Positions 1-6,289 of a DNA stretch of 39,323 nucleotides are shown one piece after another. Origin of the DNA: a virus. The position numbers and the translations under genes are program-made. Numbering within the stretch: the first letter of the stretch is position 1; every line of letters begins with the position of its first letter. The stretch spans positions 1 through 39,323 of IMG/VR virus record IMGVR_UViG_3300033141_001167; one strand, written 5' to 3'. The notes under the pieces are model-generated. The model was not told where the DNA came from, searched no databases, and saw nothing but the letters and a program-made list of their open reading frames with translations.

Positions 1-114
1 GGCTAGTTGGGCTTTGGCTATGGCTCTTTTGTAGATATAGCTTCCACTACTAATATCCTTCTGATGGTTGGGGAGACTACGATAAGTCTCCATCTCTACT
101 TCGCCTATCTCCTC
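1..114. repeat. Terminal direct repeat, left copy
   Basis: Identical over 114 bases to the right end of the window. The gene on the minus strand reads continuously through the joined ends, so this is overlap from a circular or circularly permuted molecule. Whether the phage itself has a 114-bp terminal redundancy cannot be decided from the sequence; an assembler closing a circle gives the same picture. Confidence 0.95.
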
Positions 115-144
115 ATCTGTCAATAACAATTTCTGCTTAACCAT
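1..144 (-). CDS. Hypothetical 83-aa protein, N-terminal part (gene crosses the circle joint)
   Basis: This is the first 48 codons of an 83-residue gene whose remainder is at the right end of the window (down to 39102). The ATG at 144 is preceded by a GGGGAGG Shine-Dalgarno site about 8 bases upstream and overlaps the end of the preceding gene by 8 bases. The protein starts MVKQKLLLTDEEIGEVE and is charged and predicted helical, with no recognised domain. Its place in the early operon suggests an accessory phage function, but none can be named. Confidence 0.8.
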   Translation of the reverse strand, partial: MVKQKLLLTDEEIGEVEMETYRSLPNHQKDISSGSYIYKRAIAKAQLA

Positions 145-349
145 CTTTAATCCTCCCCTTTATCCTTTTTATCTTCTCTATATCACAGGCAATTGTTTCG
201 CCCATAAAGAGTCTTATGCTCGTAGCCATATCACAGGACATATTCACAAACTTCACGCAAGGAACCGTTAAGCGGACGTGATTGTTCGGGGGCTTGTTAT
301 CCCCTGATTCATAATGGGGGCATACCTCGCTTATTGGACAGTTTTTCAT
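137..349 (-). CDS. Hypothetical small cysteine-containing protein (70 aa)
   Basis: The gene starts 8 bases after the stop of the phosphoesterase gene and overlaps the next gene by 8 bases, so it is probably translated by coupling; its own ribosome site is weak. It has four cysteines in the N-terminal part and middle (CPISEVCPHY and later single Cys), which could bind metal, and a very basic C-terminus. The family is not recognised. Confidence 0.65.
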   Translation of the reverse strand: MKNCPISEVCPHYESGDNKPPNNHVRLTVPCVKFVNMSCDMATSIRLFMGETIACDIEKIKRIKGRIKDG

Positions 350-357
350 AGCTTTAA

Positions 358-1176
358 CTAAATTGAGGCGTGCAAATCCAAGGCTAGCTCGCCCACTCTC
401 CTTTGGCGCTTCGCCTCTATTCTAATTCTAGGCGTTCCCAAATCTTGGGGCGTGTAACCCTTCCTCTGAATATATCCACTATAAGAGATAAACCCGCCTG
501 TATTGACAAAGAGCTTTCTTTTGATAGTTGTATAACACGGCTTGTGGAAGTTTATCTTGCTTCTCGGTGGCTCTAATATATTACCCCGATTTATGTTTTG
601 GGTGTGGTCGTGGGAGATAACATACACATCAGCATTGGCTACACTTAATAGGTCTTGGGCTTTCTTAACCTTCGCCCCGATAGTCCTAGCCCCACCCCAA
701 CCGTGCGTAGCATAAATCCAGCACATTATATTATGAGTTCCCCCGTCAGTAGACAATCTAATTCCCACCATTCCCCCATCGGGCTTGTAGGGAATATCGC
801 CCAAGTCATACGCTAGGCGAGCCGAGTAGTCAGCCCCCGACTTTTTGTAGATATTCTCCTCGTGATTTCCCCTTGTAACCATAAGTATCTTATTTCTTAT
901 CGGCGTCAATATCTCTCTGACTTGGGCATAAGCTGTGTCAGGAGTTACCAAATCATCATACAGCTCGGATACCGAGTCTTTAGTGGCACAGTTCATCATA
1001 TCCCCGTTTACAATGGTGAACGCATTGTGCCTATTCTTTATCCATTCCACATAGCCTTGAATAACATCTATCGCTGCCTCTTTACATCCCAAGTGAAAGT
1101 CCGCTAGTGGCACAAGGTAAATCATCTGATACTGAACCAAGTCCTTTAGTATAACCTGCTGCTGATAACCCCTCAC
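358..1176 (-). CDS. Calcineurin-like metallophosphoesterase
   Basis: The metal-binding motifs of the superfamily occur in order: D26-F-H28, G58-D59, GNHE at 103-106, H158, and SHDH at 188-191 (a variant of GHxH). At 272 residues it is close to the size of phage phosphoesterases. Family members hydrolyse phosphomono- or diesters with two metal ions; the substrate here is unknown, and nucleic acid or nucleotide turnover is an inference from the early-gene setting. The start is GTG with GGAGG four bases upstream, and GTGA overlaps the stop of the preceding gene. It is unlikely to be an SbcD subunit because no SbcC partner is present. Confidence 0.85.
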   Translation of the reverse strand: MRGYQQQVILKDLVQYQMIYLVPLADFHLGCKEAAIDVIQGYVEWIKNRHNAFTIVNGDMMNCATKDSVSELYDDLVTPDTAYAQVREILTPIRNKILMVTRGNHEENIYKKSGADYSARLAYDLGDIPYKPDGGMVGIRLSTDGGTHNIMCWIYATHGWGGARTIGAKVKKAQDLLSVANADVYVISHDHTQNINRGNILEPPRSKINFHKPCYTTIKRKLFVNTGGFISYSGYIQRKGYTPQDLGTPRIRIEAKRQRRVGELALDLHASI

Positions 1177-1379
1177 TTTACCTCCAGAGCTTTAATAGCT
1201 TCCTTAAACTTTTGATAGTCTGGTATTACATAGGTTGTTCCATCAAAGGCTTTTACCTCTTTGCTTATAGCTTTTAACAGCTTCTTGGCTTGGGCTTGGA
1301 GAATTTCCCCCACGTCAAGATTCTCCATACAGCCAGCTTTTTCATAGTAGTTGCTCCAATCTAACATAAACTCTTGCAT
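1173..1379 (-). CDS. Hypothetical protein (68 aa)
   Basis: ATG start with a strong GGAGGAAA ribosome site; the stop overlaps the start of the phosphoesterase by 4 bases. The protein is helical and charged with a Lys-rich centre (AKKLLKAISKEVKAF). No family is recognised. Confidence 0.7.
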   Translation of the reverse strand: MQEFMLDWSNYYEKAGCMENLDVGEILQAQAKKLLKAISKEVKAFDGTTYVIPDYQKFKEAIKALEVK

Positions 1380-1460
1380 CTATTTCCTCCTTATCAAATC
1401 CCAGATACAGATAATTATTTCAAGACCGAATGCTATCTGAGCCCTTATTAAATTAAGCAT
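1380..1460 (-). CDS. Micro-protein with hydrophobic centre (26 aa)
   Basis: The stop of the upstream gene and this ATG form TAATG, a typical coupling arrangement. The product has a hydrophobic stretch (IAFGLEIIICIWDLI) followed by basic residues, possibly a membrane-associated peptide. It is supported only by the coupled start and tight packing. Function unknown. Confidence 0.45.
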   Translation of the reverse strand: MLNLIRAQIAFGLEIIICIWDLIRRK

Positions 1461-1711
1461 TATAATCCCCACTCTTTCTCTAGCAGATCCCAATATGTCT
1501 TATACTTCCGATAATAGCTAGGATTATCCCTCTTGTATCTCTCCACCACTTCCCCCATACCTGCCTTAAACGAGATTTGGGCTTGGGCACGGGCTACCTC
1601 ACAAGCAACTGCCATCTGCTCCACCCCTGTTATGACTGGGGTGGAGATGGCTATTGTGTGGATTTGGTCTTCACTCATCACTGTATCCTCCCAGGTCCTA
1701 GCTTCCATCAT
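1460..1711 (-). CDS. Hypothetical protein (83 aa)
   Basis: It starts with ATGATG, placed 4 and 7 bases behind AAGGAG, and overlaps the C-terminus of the HNH gene by 14 bases. The sequence is helical, with an Ala-rich middle and a Tyr/Trp-rich end (SYYRKYKTYWDLLEKEW). No family is recognised. Confidence 0.7.
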   Translation of the reverse strand: MMEARTWEDTVMSEDQIHTIAISTPVITGVEQMAVACEVARAQAQISFKAGMGEVVERYKRDNPSYYRKYKTYWDLLEKEWGL

Positions 1712-2237
1712 TCAACTCCTTAATCCATTTCTTATAATACCTAAGCTCCCTCCGCAGTGTTGCGTTTTCGCTCCTCACCCTCCTAATTAACCTCTCAAGT
1801 ATAGTGATTTGACTATGCCTATCATTTGATACGAGTTGCAGGTTTTCTATCCTATTATCACCCTTAATGTGGTTTCCGTGGTGGACTATCTCCCACGGAT
1901 GAAGGCATCTGCCAAGGTGCTTTGCCATAACAAGGCGGTGCTCAAGAACATATCCGTTGCGTGATACCATAGAGTAAAAGAAGTCATCAGGATAGAGTCT
2001 CACGAGTATGTAACCAATTCGAGTCACAGACCGCCCGCCTTTCCAAAATGGGCATTTACTCCCTATTAGGCGGTTTCCTCGAGGGGCACAGTTAAGACAC
2101 AGTTTGTTTTGTATTTCCCCCTTTCGTATTACTGACCAGCGCTCCCTGCCGCAATGCTCACAGGCAGCCCAAGTAAATAAGTGGGCTGGGGTTTTGCCGA
2201 TTTCACGCCCCCTTTTGGTTTCTCCTAATATAGGCAT
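1698..2237 (-). CDS. HNH homing-type endonuclease with N-terminal zinc ribbon
   Basis: The N-terminal part carries two CxxC pairs (C26/C29 and C47/C50), a probable zinc ribbon. The C-terminal part has an HNH_3-type core: H100 in GYVLEH, the VHH pair at 118-120, N131 in RIENL and H141. A coiled C-terminal helix follows. Such proteins cut DNA at specific sites and often spread as free-standing homing genes. It has its own strong promoter just upstream (2276-2304), unusual inside this compact operon and consistent with arrival as an independent element. AGGAAAGGA precedes the ATG. Confidence 0.85.
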   Translation of the reverse strand: MPILGETKRGREIGKTPAHLFTWAACEHCGRERWSVIRKGEIQNKLCLNCAPRGNRLIGSKCPFWKGGRSVTRIGYILVRLYPDDFFYSMVSRNGYVLEHRLVMAKHLGRCLHPWEIVHHGNHIKGDNRIENLQLVSNDRHSQITILERLIRRVRSENATLRRELRYYKKWIKELNDGS

Positions 2238-2275
2238 AATTATAATCCTTTCCTAATCTTCCCTATGGCATCTTT

Positions 2276-2304
2276 ATAGTAGCACAAAGTCGCTTGTTTG
2301 TCAA
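2276..2304 (-). promoter_or_regulatory. Sigma70-like promoter for the HNH gene
   Basis: On the minus strand a consensus TTGACA (2299-2304) is separated by exactly 17 bases from TACTAT (2276-2281), which is preceded by TG at the extended -10 position. The predicted start lies about 30 bases before the HNH ATG. The promoter overlaps the stop of the NinG-like gene. Confidence 0.7.
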
Positions 2305-2732
2305 TAGGATAATCTTTTCAGCTTGTCCTTAAAGTAGACCATAAGTGCCTCTAAATCTTGCGTGGTAAACTTCTTAATCTGCCTAGCCTCTTCCTCTATC
2401 TCCTCGTCAGCTCCCTCGCCATACATCTGAATAATCTTACGCCTGTATTCTAGTGTGTTTCCCCTCAAGTTGATGTTACAGTTATAACACTGGGCGTGCG
2501 TTCCTCTCTCTGAAAACAGATTGGCATTATGCCTACCAGAAACGAAATGCCCAGCTTGTAGTAGCTTGATGTGATACCTCTTTCCACAGGTAATACAAAG
2601 CCCCCATTCGGCACATCCAGTTGTTTCAAGGCAATCCCTAGTGCGGATAAACTTTGAGAACACCTCCCACACTTTCCTTTTAAGGCTAGATAGACTCTTA
2701 GTAGACCGTTTTTTCAATGGTGTCTTTTTCAT
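2301..2732 (-). CDS. ninG: NinG-like recombination nuclease
   Basis: It matches the lambda NinG (Rap) family: basic N-terminus, CITCG (C46/C49), the AGHF block around residue 60, CYNC (C82/C85), then NTLEYRRKI with the acidic helix typical of the family. In lambda, NinG/Rap is a structure-specific endonuclease acting on recombination joints. Length (143 aa) is near normal. A role in processing replication or recombination intermediates here is inferred from the family. The leader before the ATG is shared almost exactly with the gene starting at 36754. Confidence 0.85.
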   Translation of the reverse strand: MKKTPLKKRSTKSLSSLKRKVWEVFSKFIRTRDCLETTGCAEWGLCITCGKRYHIKLLQAGHFVSGRHNANLFSERGTHAQCYNCNINLRGNTLEYRRKIIQMYGEGADEEIEEEARQIKKFTTQDLEALMVYFKDKLKRLSY

Positions 2733-2755
2733 AACTCTATATCACTCTCTACTTC
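2730..2755 (-). repeat. Dispersed leader repeat A, copy 1
   Basis: The 26 bases ending in the start codon of the NinG-like gene recur with one mismatch at 36752-36777, again ending at a start codon. On the minus strand the unit reads from GAAGTAGAGAG to ATAGAGTTATG. It is probably a duplicated translation-start segment. Confidence 0.75.
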
Positions 2756-2880
2756 CGTTTATACAATGCTAAAACTTTCATCCCCGTCAATTTCTCACAA
2801 AGCCATATAACTAACCTGTGCCACTTGTTACTTATTATCATAGTCTCAGGTTTCCACTCGTCATAGATAATAGTGTTCAT
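2749..2880 (-). CDS. Hypothetical small protein (43 aa)
   Basis: A 43-codon frame fills the gap between two clear genes. It encodes a Trp-containing basic protein (NKWHRLVIWLCEKLTG) and has a purine-rich stretch before its ATG. The family is not recognised; its reality rests on gap filling and an uninterrupted frame. Confidence 0.5.
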   Translation of the reverse strand: MNTIIYDEWKPETMIISNKWHRLVIWLCEKLTGMKVLALYKRK

Positions 2881-2913
2881 TCCTCAACCCCCAGTTCTAT
2901 ATCCGACTCCGCT

Positions 2914-3132
2914 TCATTGCCAGTTTTCTATTCCCCTTGACTTAATTCCCACAATTTTATGTGGGGTTTCTATCTTATCAAAGGTGAACCATTCCAATGG
3001 TTCGTGTTTCGCTTCTTTAATTATGTCTTGTATATTAAATAGAGCCATTCTCGCAAGATTAAGCGGACAATACATCATCATATCATGGTGGCTGACTTCA
3101 CAAATGGTAGTCTGTTCAACATCAAGTATCAT
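2914..3132 (-). CDS. Hypothetical protein (72 aa)
   Basis: ATG start behind AAAGGAGAAGGGG, a leader repeated at 36959-36986. The product has Cys/His in the N-terminal half (TTICEVSHHDMMMYC), which may bind metal. No family recognised. Confidence 0.65.
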   Translation of the reverse strand: MILDVEQTTICEVSHHDMMMYCPLNLARMALFNIQDIIKEAKHEPLEWFTFDKIETPHKIVGIKSRGIENWQ

Positions 3133-3154
3133 CCCCTTCTCCTTTCAGCATATA
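3127..3154 (-). repeat. Dispersed leader repeat B, copy 1
   Basis: These 28 bases containing the ribosome site and ATG recur with one mismatch at 36959-36986, where they also form a translation start. Together with leader repeat A this indicates that a two-gene segment was duplicated between the two ends of the early operon, or that start segments were exchanged. Confidence 0.75.
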
Positions 3155-3157
3155 CTT

Positions 3158-3313
3158 TCATTTCATCAACTCCCTATTAGTTAGCTCCTGATATTCCCGT
3201 AATAACTCCCCGTATAATTCCCTCTCTTTCTGCGTGGCTTTGTTTAATACCATCTTGTCAGAAAGCTCACTTACTTTGTCTTCAAGCCACACTCTATTCC
3301 TGCGTCTTTCCAT
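3158..3313 (-). CDS. Hypothetical charged helical protein (51 aa)
   Basis: A 51-codon frame begins inside the end of the upstream gene (20-base overlap) behind a G-rich stretch. The product is almost entirely charged helix (KERELYGELLREYQEL), probably a short coiled coil. Family not recognised. Confidence 0.55.
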   Translation of the reverse strand: MERRRNRVWLEDKVSELSDKMVLNKATQKERELYGELLREYQELTNRELMK

Positions 3314-3563
3314 TATTTGCCCCCCCTATAAGTGGCTCTATAGCCCTGTAGTAACCCCCCCGTATGTAGTCCCACTGCTTACCCTTGTCAATCACTACAC
3401 CCCATTTAGTCAGGTGGAGTCGAGCCTCATCGGCTTCCTCTGCAACATCAATGCCCTTACCATCTACCCCCTTTCGCCAAGCATCCACCAAAATGTCCTC
3501 TAGGTATTTCTGCACATAATCCTGTTTACTCATTCCTTCCCCTATCCCTGCTCCAGTCATCAT
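3294..3563 (-). CDS. Hypothetical protein (89 aa)
   Basis: ATG with AAAGGAGG five bases upstream; a second Met at residue 11 also has GGAAGG before it, so the first ten residues are uncertain. It lies directly downstream of the replication ATPase and may be co-translated with it. The core contains LTKWGVVIDKGKQWDYIRGGYY. No family recognised. Confidence 0.65.
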   Translation of the reverse strand: MMTGAGIGEGMSKQDYVQKYLEDILVDAWRKGVDGKGIDVAEEADEARLHLTKWGVVIDKGKQWDYIRGGYYRAIEPLIGGANNGKTQE

Positions 3564-3584
3564 AAGCCTCCTTTATAATTCTCT

Positions 3585-4541
3585 TTAACCATCTAATTCC
3601 ACATAGCCAAGCCCCCTGCAATTAGTGCATTCCTTATCAAAGATATACTTGTGCCCCTTACAAGTTGGGCAGGTTTTGACTTCCCGTATGTCGTGGAACT
3701 TACTACCCCCCCCTATAATCCTAAACCCATATGTCTTATTCTGAATATAGGACTTTGAGCTTTTGACATACATAACAGTTAGCCTCTCATTGTCTATGGT
3801 CATATAAACACTAGCGAAGAACGAACCCCAATCACCCCCGACGCCAAAGGGCTTGCCGTGAGACTTTTGGGTGAAGATAATCGCAATACCGTCTCTTAGT
3901 GGTTTCTGTATGTCTTCCACCTTGCTGGCAATCTCCCACAGGTTCTCCCGAATGTGTATCCAGTCTATTATATTAAGGGCGTTGGGTAGAATATAGTCTT
4001 CGTGTCTCTCATAAACAGGAAGTAGCTCAAACTTGGGAGTGCCATCCCCATTCCATATGTCTACCCAGTTAAGCCTACCAATTCTCTTCCTGAATTGATA
4101 CGGCTTGTATTCATTCACCATCAGCCGACATTGAGGGAACTTATCCAGATTATTTACAAGGAAATTATACGCCATAGTTGTCTTACCCATATTCTTGAGA
4201 CCCGCAATAACTATAATATCCCCCGAACATATCTCAATGTTCTCATCAAACCCGAATGAGCTATTATCATCAACCCCATAAGGCCAGACCAAATCTATCA
4301 CCTTTCCCTCCGTCCCATTCCACCACTTAATCGGCTCTATTGGCGTTACCTTGTGATACCAGCCCCGCCTGAGCCTCTTTAATATCCCTGCCTTTACCCA
4401 CCTCTCAAACGCTTTATATAAAAGGTCGCAATCAGCATCAATGTTATACTTTCTCCTGAACTGCTCAATGCCAAACTCCTCCTCCTCATTACCTAGCCAC
4501 TTCTCAAGCTGTGCGGTTGTTAGTTTCTTTATAGTATCCAT
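3585..4541 (-). CDS. RecA/DnaB-like replication ATPase with C-terminal zinc ribbon
   Basis: Residues 20-65 resemble a winged-helix segment. The ATPase core follows, with Walker A GLKNMGKTT (114-122) and a hydrophobic strand ending NIIDW as likely Walker B. The last 30 residues carry two CxxC pairs (CPTC and CTNC), resembling a DnaJ-type zinc ribbon. The neighbouring primase makes a helicase or helicase-loader role likely. At 318 residues it is shorter than DnaB and closer to RepA/KaiC-like phage ATPases. Its start codon sits inside an array of TGTCAG repeats, which suggests autoregulation or an origin. Confidence 0.75.
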   Translation of the reverse strand: MDTIKKLTTAQLEKWLGNEEEEFGIEQFRRKYNIDADCDLLYKAFERWVKAGILKRLRRGWYHKVTPIEPIKWWNGTEGKVIDLVWPYGVDDNSSFGFDENIEICSGDIIVIAGLKNMGKTTMAYNFLVNNLDKFPQCRLMVNEYKPYQFRKRIGRLNWVDIWNGDGTPKFELLPVYERHEDYILPNALNIIDWIHIRENLWEIASKVEDIQKPLRDGIAIIFTQKSHGKPFGVGGDWGSFFASVYMTIDNERLTVMYVKSSKSYIQNKTYGFRIIGGGSKFHDIREVKTCPTCKGHKYIFDKECTNCRGLGYVELDG

Positions 4542-4660
4542 TGTCAGTTTTGTCAGTTTTCTCCCTTCCCGTCAGTTTTGTCAGTCGTTGTCAGTGCCTC
4601 GTGCCTATTTTGTCAGTTGTCAGTTTCTCTACTAGCTTGCCCCCAGTCTTACTCCTGACA
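4541..4660. repeat. Iteron-like TGTCAG array, candidate replication origin or operator
   Basis: Seven same-direction copies of (T/C)GTCAG start at 4542, 4551, 4570, 4579, 4589, 4611 and 4618, mostly followed by TT, plus one inverted CTGACA at 4655. Start-to-start distances are 9, 19, 9, 10, 22 and 7. The array fills the space between the primase and ATPase genes and touches the ATPase start codon. Repeats of this size beside replication genes are typical of initiator-binding iterons, but a repressor operator is an alternative. Confidence 0.65.
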
Positions 4661-4684
4661 ACCCCCTATAATATAAAGAGTTAA

Positions 4685-5512
4685 TTATTTATATAGTATC
4701 CGTTTAGGCTTAATCGGTTGCCTATTAAATCTTCTCGATAGATATATGAGGTGACCTTTGAGTTCTTGGAACTCGTCTCGTGTTACCGCACCGATTGGTA
4801 TGTATTCCTTTGTATCATCCCATAATGTTTGTAGCTCTTCGGGGTTGTGAGTTTTAAGCCATTCGGTTACATCCCTACTCCCCAGTTCTAATACTTTCAG
4901 GGATTTAGCCCAGCCGTATAAAACATTGGCTATCTTCTCGGCGTGCTTCCTACCTGCTGTATCAGCATCGGGAATAATTGCTATCCTTGCGCCCTTCAGT
5001 GTTTCGGTATATTGTGGCTGCCACGCACTAGAAGCACCACCCGATATGGAAGTTGATACCAACCCATAGGCTTCTAAATTCAAGCAATCTTTCTCTCCCT
5101 CAACAAAGAAGACTATTCTATCCTGGGAGATGGCGTTTAGAAGTTCTGGCAATCTAAACAAAACTGGCTTTATGCCGTTTAAGTTCCACACATACTGACC
5201 ATCAACTATGCGTCTCTGCTTGAAGTTCTTGGGGAAGTATCTGACAACTTGATACAAAGGGTTGCCATTCTCGTCTGTATAGTTGTAGACTTCTTCCTCT
5301 TGTGGTGTTTTAGGGTCAAACTTAATATCAAGTGCGGTTAGGATACTTCCAAAACTACACCCCGCAAAACAGTGGAGAAGGACTTTACCATCAGCCTCCC
5401 TTAATGATAGGGAATTATGGGCATCATCGTGGGCGGGACACAATGCCGTATATCCACTACCCGACTTTCTGACTCCGCTTAACTTACCCAAAACATCATT
5501 AAGTTCAATCAT
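4685..5512 (-). CDS. Phage DNA primase (CHC2 zinc finger plus Toprim)
   Basis: The N-terminal zinc motif is CPAH (C25, H28) with C48 and C52. The Toprim catalytic motifs are VEGEKD (137-142) and PDADTAG (181-187). This is the DnaG-type arrangement but only 275 residues long, without a helicase domain, which is supplied by the separate ATPase gene downstream. It would synthesise RNA primers during phage replication. Start ATG overlaps the upstream stop (ATGA) with GGAGAA before it. The basic C-terminal tail after residue 240 is of unknown use. Confidence 0.9.
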   Translation of the reverse strand: MIELNDVLGKLSGVRKSGSGYTALCPAHDDAHNSLSLREADGKVLLHCFAGCSFGSILTALDIKFDPKTPQEEEVYNYTDENGNPLYQVVRYFPKNFKQRRIVDGQYVWNLNGIKPVLFRLPELLNAISQDRIVFFVEGEKDCLNLEAYGLVSTSISGGASSAWQPQYTETLKGARIAIIPDADTAGRKHAEKIANVLYGWAKSLKVLELGSRDVTEWLKTHNPEELQTLWDDTKEYIPIGAVTRDEFQELKGHLIYLSRRFNRQPIKPKRILYK

Positions 5513-5706
5513 TTGTTCTCCAATATAAACCTTGCTATTTCGCCTGCTTCTCTGGGATTGAGGATGATAGTTGCTACATAATTCCTAGCCTCTGTCTGTT
5601 TGTCCACCCTAGTTAGACTAAACCTCTCCTCGTCCCGCCTGATTGTTACTTTCTCTACACTATTGTCGGTGATAACTCTTTCTTTCACTTTCCCCTCCCT
5701 ATTCAT
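5509..5706 (-). CDS. Hypothetical protein (65 aa) upstream of primase
   Basis: The start at 5706 is chosen because GGGAGG lies 8 bases upstream; a longer frame starting at 5754 would run through the structured RNA element and has no ribosome site. The product is basic and ends in RNYVATIILNPREAGEIARF, a style seen in small phage proteins of unknown role. The pseudoknot element closes immediately before its Shine-Dalgarno site, so its translation, and that of the coupled primase, may be controlled by that RNA. Confidence 0.7.
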   Translation of the reverse strand: MNREGKVKERVITDNSVEKVTIRRDEERFSLTRVDKQTEARNYVATIILNPREAGEIARFILENK

Positions 5707-5719
5707 TTCGTTTCCTCCC

Positions 5720-5789
5720 GCCCTGCGGGGCTGGTGACGCCTAGCTATGTTCACTCACCACTTGCCATCATAGCCTCACCCCGCAGGGC
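5720..5789 (-). ncRNA. Pseudoknot unit 2 of the large RNA, abutting a ribosome site
   Basis: An 11-bp stem, GCCCTGCGGGG with CCCCGCAGGGC (5779-5789 and 5720-5730), encloses stem a GGCTATG/CATAGCT (5769-5775 with 5743-5749, including a G-U pair that favours the minus-strand transcript) and stem b TGGTGA/TCACCA (5755-5760 with 5732-5737). Order and sizes match unit 1 while most inner bases differ. The outer stem ends directly before the GGGAGG site of the next gene. Confidence 0.75.
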
Positions 5790-5858
5790 TTTTGTGGATG
5801 GGCTTGGCATTTCAACCATATCCAGCAGTTAATTATCAGATACTGCCCCATCCCCTAT

Positions 5859-5923
5859 CCTGCGGGACTGGTGGTCATCAGACTATGCGAACCACCTTTG
5901 ATAGTCTTCTCCTGTCCCGCAGG
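5859..5923 (-). ncRNA. Pseudoknot unit 1 of the large RNA
   Basis: A 10-bp stem, CCTGCGGGAC with GTCCCGCAGG (5914-5923 and 5859-5868), encloses an H-type pseudoknot. Stem a is AGACTAT/ATAGTCT (5901-5907 with 5880-5886) and stem b is GGTGGT/ACCACC (5891-5896 with 5870-5875). Loops are CAAA, TCGC and GATG. The strand order is outer, a, b, a', b', outer'. Confidence 0.75.
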
Positions 5924-6289
5924 GCTTGTTACCTGAGCCACCCTAGCTAATCCTCGCTTCGGGCATCCACAACATACACTGGACAGGGCGCATCTGCGAC
6001 TCAGGCTTCCTGCCAGCTTATTTTCACCCAACTTCCTCTGTCTCTCAAAGCCCTATTTCTAGGGGGACTGGGAGCCGCTTCCACCAGCGACAAGGCTGAT
6101 TTCTTCTGCTTTGTTGGTAACTGGCACTCGCTGGCTCGGCAAACTTCCCCTTCTAGCGGTGCCGATTTCTAGCCATTAGCGCATTGGGCACGGACACCAG
6201 CAAGCACTGGCTGGCAGTTTCTCACTACCACTTAGATTACCTTTGACCTCACCAGCTATTCAATTGTTACTCCTTCTCTATTTTGATAT

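Larger units (their letters stand above)
5707..6289 (-). ncRNA. Large structured non-coding RNA with tandem pseudoknots
   Basis: 583 bp without a credible gene inside an otherwise gapless operon. Minus-strand folding gives, 5' to 3': hairpins near 6180-6220; CCAGCGA/TCGCTGG (6128-6134 with 6084-6090); a GAAA-tetraloop hairpin CCCTA-GAAA-TAGGG (6051-6064); CCTGAG/CTCAGG (6000-6005 with 5932-5937); pseudoknot unit 1 (5859-5923); a joining hairpin (5845-5853 with 5796-5803, one bulge); and pseudoknot unit 2 (5720-5789). The units share architecture with compensated base changes. Size and phage context recall ROOL/GOLLD-type RNAs, but no match to a known class can be claimed. Confidence 0.75.

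Noticed and set aside
1-114. The end repeat as a genuine phage direct terminal repeat or insertion sequence
   Set aside because: The length and position are equally expected from assembly of a circular or permuted molecule, and no transposase is present; it cannot be claimed as a packaging repeat.
862-1107. Plus-strand 81-codon frame opposite the phosphoesterase gene
   Set aside because: It is antisense to a gene with all catalytic motifs intact and has no supporting signals.
4541-4660. The TGTCAG array as a CRISPR
   Set aside because: Repeats are only 6-8 bases with irregular 1-16 base spacers and no cas genes.
5707-5754. Longer start for the 65-aa gene, beginning at 5754
   Set aside because: No ribosome site; the added codons run through the pseudoknot stems, whereas 5706 has GGGAGG at good spacing.
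5707-6289. Naming the large RNA as ROOL, GOLLD or a known riboswitch
   Set aside because: Only size and context are similar; no conserved core sequence of those classes could be verified without a covariance search.
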